Shown here one piece after another: positions 43,493-53,881 of a DNA stretch of 64,000 nt (the stretch's first letter is position 1; every line of letters starts with the position of its first letter). This stretch comes from Leishmania infantum JPCM5 (lineage: Eukaryota > Euglenozoa > Kinetoplastea > Trypanosomatida > Trypanosomatidae). Location: assembly GCF_000002875.2 (NCBI RefSeq), contig NC_009420.2, positions 308,001-372,000 on the forward strand, written 5' to 3'. The notes beneath the pieces were generated by a model. That model was not told the DNA's origin. It saw nothing but the letters and a program-made list of their open reading frames with translations, and did no database searches. The position numbers were made by a program, and so were the translations under genes.

Positions 43493-45388
43493 ATGCGTCT
43501 TCGCCGCACTTCTGCGTGGCGGGCGCTTTGCCATATCCCTGATGCTTTGCGCACGCATCGTCGTGACTTGGTTTCGGTGACATGCTCATCGTCATCGCGG
43601 CCGCCGCCACGTGAGGTCGCGAAGCTTTTTTCCAGCCCCATGGTGCGGGAGTGGTGGGTGAACGCTGCTCAAGAGGCGGTCATCTCCCGGAAAGCCATCA
43701 GTCGGGCAGAGCGCATTGTGACGGAGGCCGACGATCCGCGCTCCGGTAAGAGGCACTTCTACGACAGTGATGCCCGACTCTGCCTCGTGTGCAACGCGCG
43801 TCTGGAGGGCAGCTACAGCACGCACAGCCACAGCGTCGACCACAAACCGCGCGTTGCACTTTTGAAGCGCACAATCGGTATGATTCTCACATTTCTTGAG
43901 CAGGCCGCCTCATCGCCGTCGCTGCCGCCGCCGCAGGAGTCGGACTCGTCTTACTCGCTGGCTGGCAGCAAACGCTTCTCAAGGTCAGTGTCAACTCACA
44001 CAGGAACACCTGCCGCCCCAGCCCCTTCTTGCTTCCACGCCTTGTATGCCGAGTCACCGCTGTTTGCTGAGGACGGCGTGCCAAGCCGCGCGCTCCTCTA
44101 TCACCGCCCGCTCACGCTACGCGAATTCGACCTGGTAGATGTGATCATGCGACGCTGGTGGAACACCTTGCATAATCCACCACCTAGGCGGGGTAGTCTT
44201 TCCTTTGACCGCCTCCTCTCGCTTTCCTCGACTGAGCTGCAGATGCGGCGATGGCGTGTGCGCTACCTACTCCACTTTCTCAAGTCGCGTGGGGTTCTCC
44301 GCTCTTGCCTGACACTGAGGTCCGACCAAGTGAATGAGGCGCCGTCACCCAACGAGCGTATTCATCGTGGTGAGGCCTTTGAGCGGCTCGAGATGGTTGG
44401 TGACTTTTTCTTCAAGAGCCTCACCCCCGACCGAATGCACACCGTCTTCCCGGCCGATGAGGGTGGACTTACAGCTGAACTCCAGTACTTTGAGCGGGCC
44501 TTGGATTCGAATCACGGTCTGCTGGCCATCTATGACTACCTCGGTCTGGATGACATCGCTGGCTGCTTTTTAGCCAACAACAAGGCAAAGGCCGACGTTG
44601 TAGAGGCCGTCATTGGTGAACTGAAGGTTCTGCTGTGGTCGACCGAGGTGGTGTGGGGCATGGAGTACTACGCCGTACCTGGGGAGCGCGCCACGCATGT
44701 CTACCTGCGAGCGTTGGTGGCGCACACCATCGCCGAGCTGGGGCACACGGTGCTGATGTGGCAGCTGGAGAGTACGCTACGCAATTGCCGCGACTTCATT
44801 CTCAAGCACACCGTGGAGGAATACTTGGGCGCCGAGAAAGGGAACGAGCGTCGTGCAAGCGGAGGAGGGGACGAGTGCGACGTCCCCGCGGACCTTCCAA
44901 AGTACGCACCGCTGCCGCCGTTGCTCGCGTGGAATCGGCGCCGCCCGGGCGTGTCGGTGCGGAGGGGTGAGGTGCCGTTCGCAAGTAAACGGTCTCGAAG
45001 CAGCATACCGCCGTCTCCTCAAGACCCGCTTCGCAGACTCGCCCCGACTGCGAGCTGCATTCCGGAGGCTATTCGGGATCACTACGCCGTCGGTCGAAAA
45101 AAGTGGAGCTCATGTGCCTGTAAAGCAGCCATTCAAGCCCTCTGTGGCTCCCTCACACAAACTGCGCTACAGCATGGCAATGGCCACACCGCTGACGCTC
45201 TATCGTCGAACTCAACGTCGGCATCGTTGCCCCTCTCTCCACAACCGCAGCCGTCCCCAACCGCGCCGGCGTCCGCGGGGGCCCCTCGCAGTGTGCTACG
45301 GACTCTGGTGACTGCGAATTGCGTGGTGATTCGTAATTCGGCCCCGCTCCTCGCTAGAAACACGTTGACTAGAAGGGTGGCCGAGTAG
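43493..45388 (+). CDS. KREN3: RNase III-type RNA-editing endonuclease, likely KREN3/KREPB2
   Basis: A 631-residue mitochondrial protein of the editosome endonuclease family, which cuts pre-mRNA at guide-RNA-directed sites before U insertion or deletion. The Arg-rich start (MRLRRTSAWRALCHI) fits a mitochondrial presequence. A U1-like C2H2 zinc finger lies at C97-x2-C100-x12-H113-x3-H117. The RNase III signature FERLEMVGD (296-304) carries E297, E300 and D304, and KADVVEAVIGEL carries D368 and E371. All catalytic acids are therefore kept, which separates the cutting enzymes (KREN1-3) from the inactive KREPB4-8 type partners. The C-terminal 180 residues are Ser/Pro-rich with a possible divergent dsRNA-binding part. 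Choice of KREN3 rests on remembered synteny (next to AMPK alpha and RPS18 in T. brucei) and on the large size; KREN1 or KREN2 remain possible. Confidence 0.8.
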   Translation: MRLRRTSAWRALCHIPDALRTHRRDLVSVTCSSSSRPPPREVAKLFSSPMVREWWVNAAQEAVISRKAISRAERIVTEADDPRSGKRHFYDSDARLCLVCNARLEGSYSTHSHSVDHKPRVALLKRTIGMILTFLEQAASSPSLPPPQESDSSYSLAGSKRFSRSVSTHTGTPAAPAPSCFHALYAESPLFAEDGVPSRALLYHRPLTLREFDLVDVIMRRWWNTLHNPPPRRGSLSFDRLLSLSSTELQMRRWRVRYLLHFLKSRGVLRSCLTLRSDQVNEAPSPNERIHRGEAFERLEMVGDFFFKSLTPDRMHTVFPADEGGLTAELQYFERALDSNHGLLAIYDYLGLDDIAGCFLANNKAKADVVEAVIGELKVLLWSTEVVWGMEYYAVPGERATHVYLRALVAHTIAELGHTVLMWQLESTLRNCRDFILKHTVEEYLGAEKGNERRASGGGDECDVPADLPKYAPLPPLLAWNRRRPGVSVRRGEVPFASKRSRSSIPPSPQDPLRRLAPTASCIPEAIRDHYAVGRKKWSSCACKAAIQALCGSLTQTALQHGNGHTADALSSNSTSASLPLSPQPQPSPTAPASAGAPRSVLRTLVTANCVVIRNSAPLLARNTLTRRVAE

Positions 45389-46720
45389 CACTGCTGCACC
45401 CCTTCGCTCTCGCTTTTCGGATATGGCGTCCCCTTTCGCCCTTGCGAGTGGTGCGCCTTGTATTTGCACTGCACAGGTTTGCGAGGGCGAAGAAACGAGG
45501 AGAAACGAAGCACCGAGCGGGGCAGCGCGGCACTGTGTTCGCGGAGCGGCGGAGGATGAGCGAGAGGCGGTGCAAACGGTATTCCTTTCTGCACGCATGC
45601 ACGCATCTATTTATGTGTGCCTCTCGATCTTTTGCAAGTTGCGTCGTCTCTCGTGGCCGTCGTGTGCCCGCTGCTCCTCGCGGTGTAAAGTGGACTGTGG
45701 CCCTTCCTACTCCCTTCCTCTGCCACGAATGCGAACACATAAAACGGTGTCTGCTTCCCAGTGCCCTCGCTGAAAGGTCTCTCTGTTCTTTCGAAGACAG
45801 GGGATGTATCAGTCTTTGCCGCCTTGTAGGGGCCCGCACCTGTCATCCTTCTCAGCATGCATCTGTGCACCTCTCTCTCTCTCAGGCCCACTCCGCGCCT
45901 CGCCATCGATGACTTGTCCCTCCATCTTTGTCGCTCCTCTCTCTCTCTGCTTTCTCTCACACCACCCTCAATCTCCTTGCCTCTCTGTCATGGCTGTGTA
46001 GCGCATCCCTGCTATCGAGGTCTCGCACCAGCGTTCTCTCTCTCTCGCCGTTCGCATTCTTTCTGTGCGCCTGCCCCAACACTCGAATCTTTTCACGCCG
46101 CCATCGCGTTTGGACCCCCCCTTCCCTCCCCTTCCATCTGCCTAGAAACGAACGACTCACGCATACACGCGCACACGCACGCGTACGCCAACGCTCAGGC
46201 TTTGGCTACCGTGATTTTCATACACTGGGCTTGCCCGCACGCCCACTCGCATTCGCATCCTCTGCTCTTTACCGCGAAGATCGGCGTATATCTTTCCGTT
46301 GCTCTGTCTCCCTCCCGTTTTCTCGCATCATCTTTCCGTTGTGGTTTCGTCTGTTCCGTCGGTGCCGTTCACGCTGCTACCTCTTGCGGTTCATCAGTGT
46401 AAGCGAGGACGCTCACACGAATACAACAAACAAGAGCCGCCCTCGGGCCTGCGCCCTCTCCCCTCTCCATTTCTTTCCCTCTGCGGTTCAGGCCCGCGTT
46501 TTGCTCGACTTTGTCTCATCGGCCTCTCCCCACGTGTTTTCTTTTACGTTACGTTTCGCTATCGTTTATCGCTTTTCTTTCCCTTTTTCTTTTCCTGCTG
46601 CTGCTCATCTACGCAGCCACCCACCTCCTCACTCGCCATCTCTCCCACTTGTACTTTTCTTCGACTCGCTCTCTCTCTAACTCTGTCAGAGCACATTAGC
46701 AGGCAAACGCATGCGCCACA
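45389..46720. other. Intergenic region, 1.3 kb
   Basis: Presumed 3' UTR of the endonuclease gene, then C/T-rich DNA (about 45870-46680) ending in a tract at 46660-46687 with AG at 46688-46689, a likely splice acceptor for the next small gene. A 116-codon frame at 45423-45773 lacks clear coding bias and is not called. Confidence 0.55.
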
Positions 46721-46812
46721 ATGAAGATCCCTCTTCAGTCTACGCTTTTTGTTTGCCTGTTTGGCACGTTGTCCGCACTCGTCGCATCGGTGCTCATCTT
46801 GGGATCTGCTGA
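46711..46812 (+). other. Overlapping upstream ORF on the small orphan gene
   Basis: All plausible splice AGs (46688-46702) lie upstream of an ATG at 46711 that is out of frame with the main ATG at 46721. It opens a 33-codon frame ending at TGA 46810-46812, inside the main coding region. Ribosomes scanning from the spliced leader would meet it first, so it may reduce or regulate translation of the main frame. Confidence 0.45.
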
Positions 46813-47119
46813 CATGTCGAGTGTGCGGGCAAGCCAGCGAATGGCACGCATGTGCGGTAATCTTGGATCCTGCATCCGTATCCACTCTGGTCCGATCGAT
46901 TCTATTCTCATCGGCGACATTGACTTTGACCGCGACACCGTGGGTGACGTTATCAAGCGCATCCCGCCCTGGTTCGGCAGTCAGACCCGCCCGCTTGCCC
47001 TCACTGTGCACAATGTGCCGTTAAAGGAGGAGTCGACACTGCGCGCGCAAGGGCTGATGGCCGCCTCTTACATTTGCCTTGCCTCGATAAAGGAGTTGCG
47101 CGTCGATACGGAGACGTGA
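46721..47119 (+). CDS. Small membrane-anchored hypothetical protein
   Basis: A 132-residue protein I do not recognise. Residues 8-30 (TLFVCLFGTLSALVASVLIL) form a single hydrophobic segment, which could be a signal peptide or a membrane anchor; no strong signal-peptidase site follows. The remaining 100 residues are soluble in character with two cysteines close together (MCGNLGSC, about 44-51) and a beta/alpha-like pattern (IDSILIGDIDFDRDTVGDV). Third positions are G/C-rich, supporting a real gene. It lies 1.3 kb after the editing endonuclease, and a SIDER-like repeat begins 105 bases after its stop codon. The start ATG 46721 is the first in frame, but an out-of-frame ATG lies 10 bases upstream. 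Confidence 0.7.
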   Translation: MKIPLQSTLFVCLFGTLSALVASVLILGSADMSSVRASQRMARMCGNLGSCIRIHSGPIDSILIGDIDFDRDTVGDVIKRIPPWFGSQTRPLALTVHNVPLKEESTLRAQGLMAASYICLASIKELRVDTET

Positions 47120-47224
47120 ATGCTGCGCTCTGCAGTGGCCGGGACGATAAGCACCGCAAGACGCTTGGTTGTGTGTCTGTCAAGTGAAACAAAAGGCGGT
47201 TGCATCCTATTTCTTTTTTTTTCC

Positions 47225-47666
47225 GTGTGTGTGCGTGCGTGGTGGCGCTCTTCTCTCCGCGTTTTCTTTCGGCTTCATGGTGGAGCTTTTTTTTTTCTTG
47301 GTCTACTGACGCTTTCATCGTTCTCTGCCCCCTGACGACGGGAGAGGGAGGAGGCGGGGCCGTGGGGGGGGTGAGAGCGATGTATCGCTACGGATGCTGG
47401 CGTTCAGGCTCCGGATAGCGTTGCGTCGGAGAGCGCTGCGAGCGTGCACACGCTTGTACCATCCATGTGATGGGCAGAGCGTCAGCGTGACTGGAACGTA
47501 TCCCACCGCCGACCCTCACTGCGTAGTGGTGTGGGGAACCTGAGCGTCACCGCGAAGGACGCGCTACGTGGCGACCGGCACTGTGGGAGCGGCTGTGATG
47601 CGATGACCGAGTCCGCGCATTAGCAGCAGCGCATGTGCCGACGGCCGCTTCTCACCATGTGGAGGG
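47225..47666 (+). repeat. SIDER-like element copy B of an exact 442-bp direct repeat
   Basis: Base-for-base copy of 41388-41829. It starts 105 bases after the stop codon of the small orphan gene, placing it in the 3' UTR. Beyond 47666 the flank differs at once (GCCCCGTGCC against ACCCCCTGAC in copy A). Because the first 100 shared bases precede the retroposon head, copying by gene conversion or segmental duplication explains it better than separate insertion. Confidence 0.75.
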
Positions 47667-50439
47667 GCCCCGTGCCAAGGCCGCCGATTGGGTGAGCGGC
47701 GTTGTGCTTCGCGTTGTATGGCAGAGTGAAAACGCGAAAGCACAGCTGGTGCTCCGTGTGTGCCAGGGTGTGTGCGCTGTCTCTCTGTGCTCGACGGCCG
47801 TAACGGCCATGTCTCACGAGGACAACGCCGACTCACCTTGTCTCCTGCCCCTTCCCCCGCTTATATGGCGTCGGCCTTTCGAGTAAGAACCCGCTTTTGT
47901 AGTTTTGTTTATTTCTGTGTCATCGGTCGAGTATGAGAGGCGGGTGCAGCTGCCTCCCTCCCTCCCTTCCCTACCGCGCCTCCCCGGGCAGCCCGACGAC
48001 TGCTGACTTTGCTTATAATGTGTTCATGCGTGCGTGCTTGTCGCGTGTCCGTGTTTCCTCCGCTTGCGGTAGTTTTATCGGTGTTGCCGTTGTGCCTTTC
48101 CTTGTTGAACCCACCCCACCGCCCGCGCAGTCTGTATCCATGTATCGGATATGTCCCGAATGTGCACTGGGAGCTGCGTGTCATGCCTCTTCCTCACCCT
48201 CACTCCTACGCAGAGCCATCCGCCATTTGTCGTCAGCACTTCTCGGCAACGAGAAGCCTCGGTAGGCCAAGCGCACAAAAAAGGGCGTTGAGCGGCGCCG
48301 CATGGGAAGACGTTAGCTGCTTTGAGCAGCTGTGACCACTCACATAGTGGCAAGCGCTCAAAGGACTGCAGGAAGGGACGCTTGCTGAGTCCACGTCTTA
48401 CGCCATGATGAGCTTCCCTACTCTTTTTTTTGGCGAGGAGGAGTGGAGGTGTGTGTGGTGCGGCACGTCGGCGACACTCCGCAACAAGAGCATGAACAAC
48501 GACAAAGATAATAGTGGACCCGCTTCACACTTCATCTCTATACAGTTATATGCGCTGTCGACTTGTTTTTACCTATGATTTTCTAATTGTCAAGTTCCCG
48601 AAGGAATGCATGTCATCCTCCCCTTCCTTCTCCCCCCCATGTCTCTATGGGGCACCAAAGCTTTCGCTTTTACGAGTGCTTGACTTCTTTTGTTACACCG
48701 CTTTTTTTTTCGACCATTTCGCCTCTATCCTCCTCTCCCTCTCCCTGTGCAAGTGCCGGTGTGTGCTCGTTGCGTGGCTTAATCCGCAAAAATCGCATCA
48801 ACAGTGGAGCGAAGGAACGAAAATCACAGTGCTGTGGTTGGTGTGGACGGGCTGATGACGTTGCCGTTACCCTTGCTTCTGCCGCGCTCTCGTGGTCTAC
48901 TCCACTGCTTGTGTTATCCGACCTCTCACTGATCTCGATCTAGCAGGGATCTGTGTCCTCCAGAGCTATGCACACCCGCAAGCACCGTCTTTTTTTGTTT
49001 GCGCCGTACCCGAAGGCTTACTATCGTCTTGCTCCCTGCCTTTTGAACGGTGAAGGAGAACCCGTCTCGGTTCATGGTGAGGCGCGAGCGAAAGAGGAGT
49101 TGGGAGAGAGGGTGAGGGTGCGAGACTCAGACGAGGGGTACAGATGGGAAAAAAAAGTTCCTTGTCGGACCGCCCCTCTCACGCCTTATCCCTTTTAAAA
49201 GGGAAAGTTTGCGTTTCCTGCTTTGTTTTTCGTTTTTTTTTTAAGTTCTTCAAAACAGTTTTTGTGTGTGTTTGTACGTGCGTGAGGAACTGCCATTCTC
49301 TCTATCGTCACCACGCTCCCGTTCCGGTAAGCGAGTGTGGAGGTGTTGTGAGCCCACTCGCCCTAGCCAGCGCCATCTTGGTTACAACTCGCTTGTCGTT
49401 ACGCTCTCGCCTTTTCTTTTTTACTTCACGGCCGTCAAAGATGCTCAGTCCTTCGATGTCGGGGTGTAACGGTCTGTATAGGTCCATGGACACCTATGTG
49501 TGCGTGCATGTTATTCATTCTCGGACCTCCTTCCGTTCCACCGTTGTGTCCTTCGTAGCTTTCTTTTTTGGAAAGTCTCTTCCTCGCGGTACGGTGGGGG
49601 GGGTGTCTGTAGAGGAACATGTGGAGGAAGGCATCTTTAGATTCAGCAAAGAGAGGGGGACGGCCGAAGAGTCACATTTGCCTTGTGCAGTATCTTTTTG
49701 TGGGCCTTGCGTGGGCGCCTTCTGCTTTGACCGCATTGGTGAGGGACATGCCGCTAGGAATAAAAAAAAAGAAAACGAACCTCGTTACCCAATGGCCTGG
49801 TGCGCGGAAGCCGAGCGTCACGAAGGCAAAAAGGTGTTCACGGTGCACGACAGCGCGTACAGCTGAACAGGCGATAAGGGCTTGAACGAAAGTCAAAAGA
49901 AAAAGAATAGATGGCACTGAAAGCGGAACGAAAAGAAAGAGCGGTGAGGTAGTTTGGTATGGCCAACACAAACTCAAAGACAGCAAACTTCTCATGCAGG
50001 CGCCGTGTAGCGTCGCCTTCGGTTTGCTGTCGCACAGGAAAACAAGAGGTCACGCTATCACCTCTCCAGCACTGCTGCAGCATCTGTTTCGGGATCAGTA
50101 TCGGTTGCAACACGCACGCAAACACATAGGATTGCCAGCAGAGGCGAAGGTGATTCTACTCCGGTAACGGCTGTTTTCGTCCGCGTATTCATTCTGACTA
50201 TCTCAGGTGAACTGCGGAGCACCACCTCCGTTGCCAAGAGGAGGCAAAAGCGCTTCCGCGGCTCTGCTCCCTCTCTGCGCCTGCAGTGCGCACACGTGCC
50301 CGCATGCTCACCAAGGCCTTTCCCTCCCTGTTCTCCCCGCTTCTCGTTCCTGCTAAACGCCACGGTGTGCGAAAATATCGCGCACCCTCAACTACACCTT
50401 CCTCCTTGCTCGGTGCCACTACGCACCACACGTGACGCT

Positions 50440-50487
50440 GCCCTGTTTTCTGCTTTTCCATGCAACCCTTCCTGAAACTACTCGCAG
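50440..50487 (+). promoter_or_regulatory. Predicted spliced-leader acceptor of RPS18 copy 1
   Basis: A pyrimidine-rich tract (CTGCCCTGTTTTCTGCTTTTCC) and a second C/T stretch end in CTCGCAG, with AG at 50486-50487. The leader would be only 11 nt before ATG 50499. Confidence 0.5.
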
Positions 50488-50498
50488 AGTATCCAAGG

Positions 50499-50960
50499 AT
50501 GTCTCTGACGCTTATCCCTGATCACTTCCAGCACATTGTGCGGCTGCTCAACACGAATGTGGAGGGCAAGCGCAAGGTGCCGTTCGCGCTGCGCATGGTG
50601 AAGGGCGTTGGCATCCGCTTTGCCTACCTGGTGTGCAAGAAGGCCGGGATCGACGTGGAGCGCCGCGCGGGCACTCTGACCGCGGAGGAGCTGGAGAAGA
50701 TCGCCGAGATCATCGCCGATCCCGCGAAGTTCAAGATCCCGGACTGGTTCCTGAACCGTCAGCGCGACCCCAAGACCGGCAAGACGGAGCACCTGTCCAG
50801 CTCGATGGTGGACACCCGCCTGCGCGAAGACCTTGAGCGTCTGAAGAAGATTCGCGCGCACCGTGGCGTGCGTCACGCCTACGGCCTCCGCGTGCGCGGC
50901 CAGCACACGTGCACGACTGGCCGCCACGGCAAGACGGTCGGCGTCTCTCGCGGCAAGTAA
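50499..50960 (+). CDS. RPS18: 40S ribosomal protein S18, copy 1
   Basis: A 153-residue member of the uS13 family, at the head of the small subunit where it contacts tRNA and the large subunit. The sequence matches the family over its full length: [20 protein letters not shown] at the start, the helix-turn [17 protein letters not shown], and the basic C-terminus [15 protein letters not shown] ... [14 protein letters not shown]. The frame could extend 13 codons upstream to ATG 50460, but the predicted splice AG at 50486-50487 lies after that ATG, so 50499 is the start. The coding region is identical, base for base, to copy 2 at 51951-52412. Confidence 0.97.
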   Translation: MSLTLIPDHFQHIVRLLNTNVEGKRKVPFALRMVKGVGIRFAYLVCKKAGIDVERRAGTLTAEELEKIAEIIADPAKFKIPDWFLNRQRDPKTGKTEHLSSSMVDTRLREDLERLKKIRAHRGVRHAYGLRVRGQHTCTTGRHGKTVGVSRGK

Positions 50961-51950
50961 AGTCAGGATGGTGTACCGCGTTTGGCTCCTCCTCCGCTCC
51001 TTACCTGGTGCCGGACTACCGCCCATGAGGCCGCCCGCTCCACGTTGCGTTTCTCAGCGTTAACGGCGGCTGTAACGGGAAGCAGGTCTGCGCTGACTCA
51101 ACGGTTTACGGAGACAATGCTGGGAATGGAGTGGCTACATTGAGGTTTGCGTTACTCGGTGCAGTCGACAGAGCATCTTTGGTTACGTTTTTATTGTTTT
51201 TAATTTCGCGTCTTCTTTCATTCGACCACCGCGACAAGACATTGAATATGTGAAAGGCAGCCACACTCGTGCGCGTACACTCAGAGGAGGCCATACCCAG
51301 AAAACCCTCTGCTTGCAGCGGCGTATGCCAAGTTTGTGGTTGCTTCTATGTGGCTGCCGTGGTACCATTGCACCCTCTCGTCCTCTTCTGACTCTTGCGT
51401 TCCTTCTCTGTTGTCTCCTGTGTTGCCCAGCGGATTAATAGCCTGGCATTGCGCGGGAAAAAAATCTGCTTGGAAGTCGCATACACTGCCGGAGGAGAGA
51501 GCGAGAGGGGTCAGGATTGTCAGAAGCAGAAATCGGTGGACTGCGAGGTGGATACTCACGCCGCGCCGCTTTTGGTGACACGCCGAAACGCTTTTGCGTT
51601 CAGAAGAATCTTGTTGTTGCGCTCCATGAAGCGCACCCAGCACAACAAGGCTCCTTTACAGGCTACCATCTCTACCGCGTACTTTCACGGCGACAGGTGT
51701 TTTCAATTTTCCATGCAAACTCGTGTTGCTATCTGTTACTCCCCCAACGTTCTCCTTGTCGCCGTCCGTTTCGGCCTTTTCCCTTCATCTTGCTGCGTGT
51801 GTTTGGCTCTCTCTCTCTCCCGACGGTGCCGCCCGCTCACCTGCATTTCTGACGCTGCTGCACTCGGCCACTGGCTCTCACTTCCTCCTCCCACCCACTC
51901 ACCACAAAAACAACGCAAAACGAAGAAAAGAACGGAGAACGTATCCAAGG
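50961..51950. other. Spacer between the RPS18 copies
   Basis: About 1 kb with no gene. It contains the 3' UTR of copy 1 and pyrimidine tracts (51370-51430 and 51730-51900) for splicing of copy 2. Except for ten bases before each ATG it does not resemble the flanks of copy 1. Confidence 0.6.
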
Positions 51951-52412
51951 ATGTCTCTGACGCTTATCCCTGATCACTTCCAGCACATTGTGCGGCTGCT
52001 CAACACGAATGTGGAGGGCAAGCGCAAGGTGCCGTTCGCGCTGCGCATGGTGAAGGGCGTTGGCATCCGCTTTGCCTACCTGGTGTGCAAGAAGGCCGGG
52101 ATCGACGTGGAGCGCCGCGCGGGCACTCTGACCGCGGAGGAGCTGGAGAAGATCGCCGAGATCATCGCCGATCCCGCGAAGTTCAAGATCCCGGACTGGT
52201 TCCTGAACCGTCAGCGCGACCCCAAGACCGGCAAGACGGAGCACCTGTCCAGCTCGATGGTGGACACCCGCCTGCGCGAAGACCTTGAGCGTCTGAAGAA
52301 GATTCGCGCGCACCGTGGCGTGCGTCACGCCTACGGCCTCCGCGTGCGCGGCCAGCACACGTGCACGACTGGCCGCCACGGCAAGACGGTCGGCGTCTCT
52401 CGCGGCAAGTAA
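51951..52412 (+). CDS. RPS18: 40S ribosomal protein S18, copy 2
   Basis: Encodes the same 153-residue protein as copy 1 with no base difference in 462. Identity begins 10 bases before the ATG (GTATCCAAGG) and ends with the stop codon plus one base; the flanks are otherwise unrelated. The 5' signals also differ: here the sequence before the ATG is A-rich (AAAACAACGCAAAACGAAG), with the C/T tract farther upstream at 51880-51903. The open frame runs on upstream to 51723, but that part is translated UTR. Two copies would raise the dose of a highly expressed protein, since these organisms lack promoter control of individual genes. Confidence 0.97.
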   Translation: MSLTLIPDHFQHIVRLLNTNVEGKRKVPFALRMVKGVGIRFAYLVCKKAGIDVERRAGTLTAEELEKIAEIIADPAKFKIPDWFLNRQRDPKTGKTEHLSSSMVDTRLREDLERLKKIRAHRGVRHAYGLRVRGQHTCTTGRHGKTVGVSRGK

Positions 52413-53881
52413 GCTCGGTGAGCGTAAAACGCTCCCTGGGCCCTCTCCTCCTACCTCGACTCCTCGCGTCTTCTTTCTTTTCTCGTGTTACTGCTATGCG
52501 CCACTGTCCCGAGAGAAGAACGTTTCGGTATGCGGAATAAGCGCAGCTTGGGGAGCACGCGTTGGTGTGGACGGGATGGGTGAGGGAGAGGGGAGAGGCG
52601 AAGCGCGATACGTAAATCGAGTGCGTGGGTCTCTGTGTTGGTCTGCTTCTCTTTGCTTCACAGGTTGTCATGGAGAGGCTGACTCGAGTACGGACTCGCC
52701 GTTGGTGTATGTGTGTGTGTGCCCGATCTCTCTCTCTCTCGTTGCTCTTTCACGTGCGTCTTTTCGTTTTTTTTTTCATCGTTTCGCGACTCATCGCTCT
52801 GCGTCATTTTTTTTTTCGTATTTCCTCCTTAGGAAAAAGAAGCGGCCACGTACGCGATAGGAAGGGCAGATAGCGTCGGCCAGGCTCGCCCGTGACGCAC
52901 GAAACATTCGCGGGCTGCATTCTCTTCCCCTCTTCAGGAGGGTTTCGACGCGTCCGCGTGTAGGCCTTGCCGATACTGCGTGTCTGCAAGCGACGCTCAG
53001 TCTCACGTACGGGCAGTCGAGAGCTCAGCGCACTCTAATGCCACTCGCTCATCGCGCGCAGAGTGGAACCCCTCATAAAGGCACAAGAGGCGTTTCAGGT
53101 GCACCGTCCTCACCTTACGGCAAATGCGAGCCGTCCGCCCATCGCATTTCTTTGCTAATCTCTCGCACCTCTTACCTCCCTCTCTTTCACCCTGTCCTCT
53201 CATGTACATCTGCACTACCACGCTCACCTCCGCGTGAACTCGTCGACTTGCTGGCCATGACAAAGGTGTCTGAGAGCGCAGCTCCCGCCGAATCACTGCA
53301 GAAGTTCTGCCTACCTCTCGGAGCATCTACCGGCAACTACACTGTCTCAGGGCACGCGAGCGAGAACGAGGAAGAGGCCAAAGAATACAGGAAGAGCTGA
53401 GGCTCGGTAGACCTGCTCGAGCCGCGTCAGTCTTTGTCCTCTTTCGCCTTTTCGCGTTCGCAGCTCCTTCTATTCCTGGCAGACACCTCAGGTGTAGTGC
53501 TGCGCCTCACCGCCTCCTCTTTTGTTTGCCTTTTTTTTTCTTTGAGGGAGAAGCAAGGAGAGCTGTGTGTGGGCGTCGTTGTCAGCTTTTTCTTGTCGTT
53601 CTCTGTTTGTGCATCATTGCACATTTTCTCCAGAGAGGGGCACGCAGACGCGTCGCCTTACACAGCAAGACCACCCTCCTACCACATACTTGCCACGAAG
53701 ACGGGAAGCTGCACGCGCCATCCCCTCGAATTCAACTCTATAAGTCTGTTGTGGACTTACGCTTGTGCTCGTGTGCGTCGGCGCATTCACGCGTCTTTTT
53801 TTTTTGCTAGTGTGTGTGTGTGTTTGTGTTTTGGTTTCTTTCTTTCCACTTGGAAACGTCAGGTTTCACCTGCACCCAATC
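52413..53881. other. Intergenic region, 1.5 kb
   Basis: Presumed 3' UTR of RPS18 copy 2, then mixed DNA with poly-T runs. A 47-codon frame (53257-53400) has some coding character and is listed as a finding, not as a gene. Two splice candidates precede the dynein gene: AG 53809-53810 after a T14 run, and AG 53861-53862 after a T/C tract. Confidence 0.55.
53800..53862 (+). promoter_or_regulatory. Predicted spliced-leader acceptor region of the dynein gene
   Basis: A T14 run ends in GCTAG (AG 53809-53810), and a second T/C tract ends in GTCAG (AG 53861-53862). Either gives a short leader (71 or 19 nt) with ATG 53882 as the first start codon. Confidence 0.5.

Larger units (their letters stand above)
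47120..50498. other. Intergenic region, 3.4 kb, carrying a SIDER-like element
   Basis: Begins with the 3' UTR of the small orphan gene and the 442-base repeat copy (47225-47666). After that the DNA is mixed and T/C-rich, with several open frames of no coding character (for example 49144-49866, a translated T-rich tract). The pyrimidine-rich stretch at 50310-50460 leads to the first RPS18 gene. Confidence 0.55.

Noticed and set aside
45423..45773. 116-codon + frame after the endonuclease gene
   Set aside because: Lies in the expected 3' UTR, cysteine-rich by chance composition, no family resemblance.
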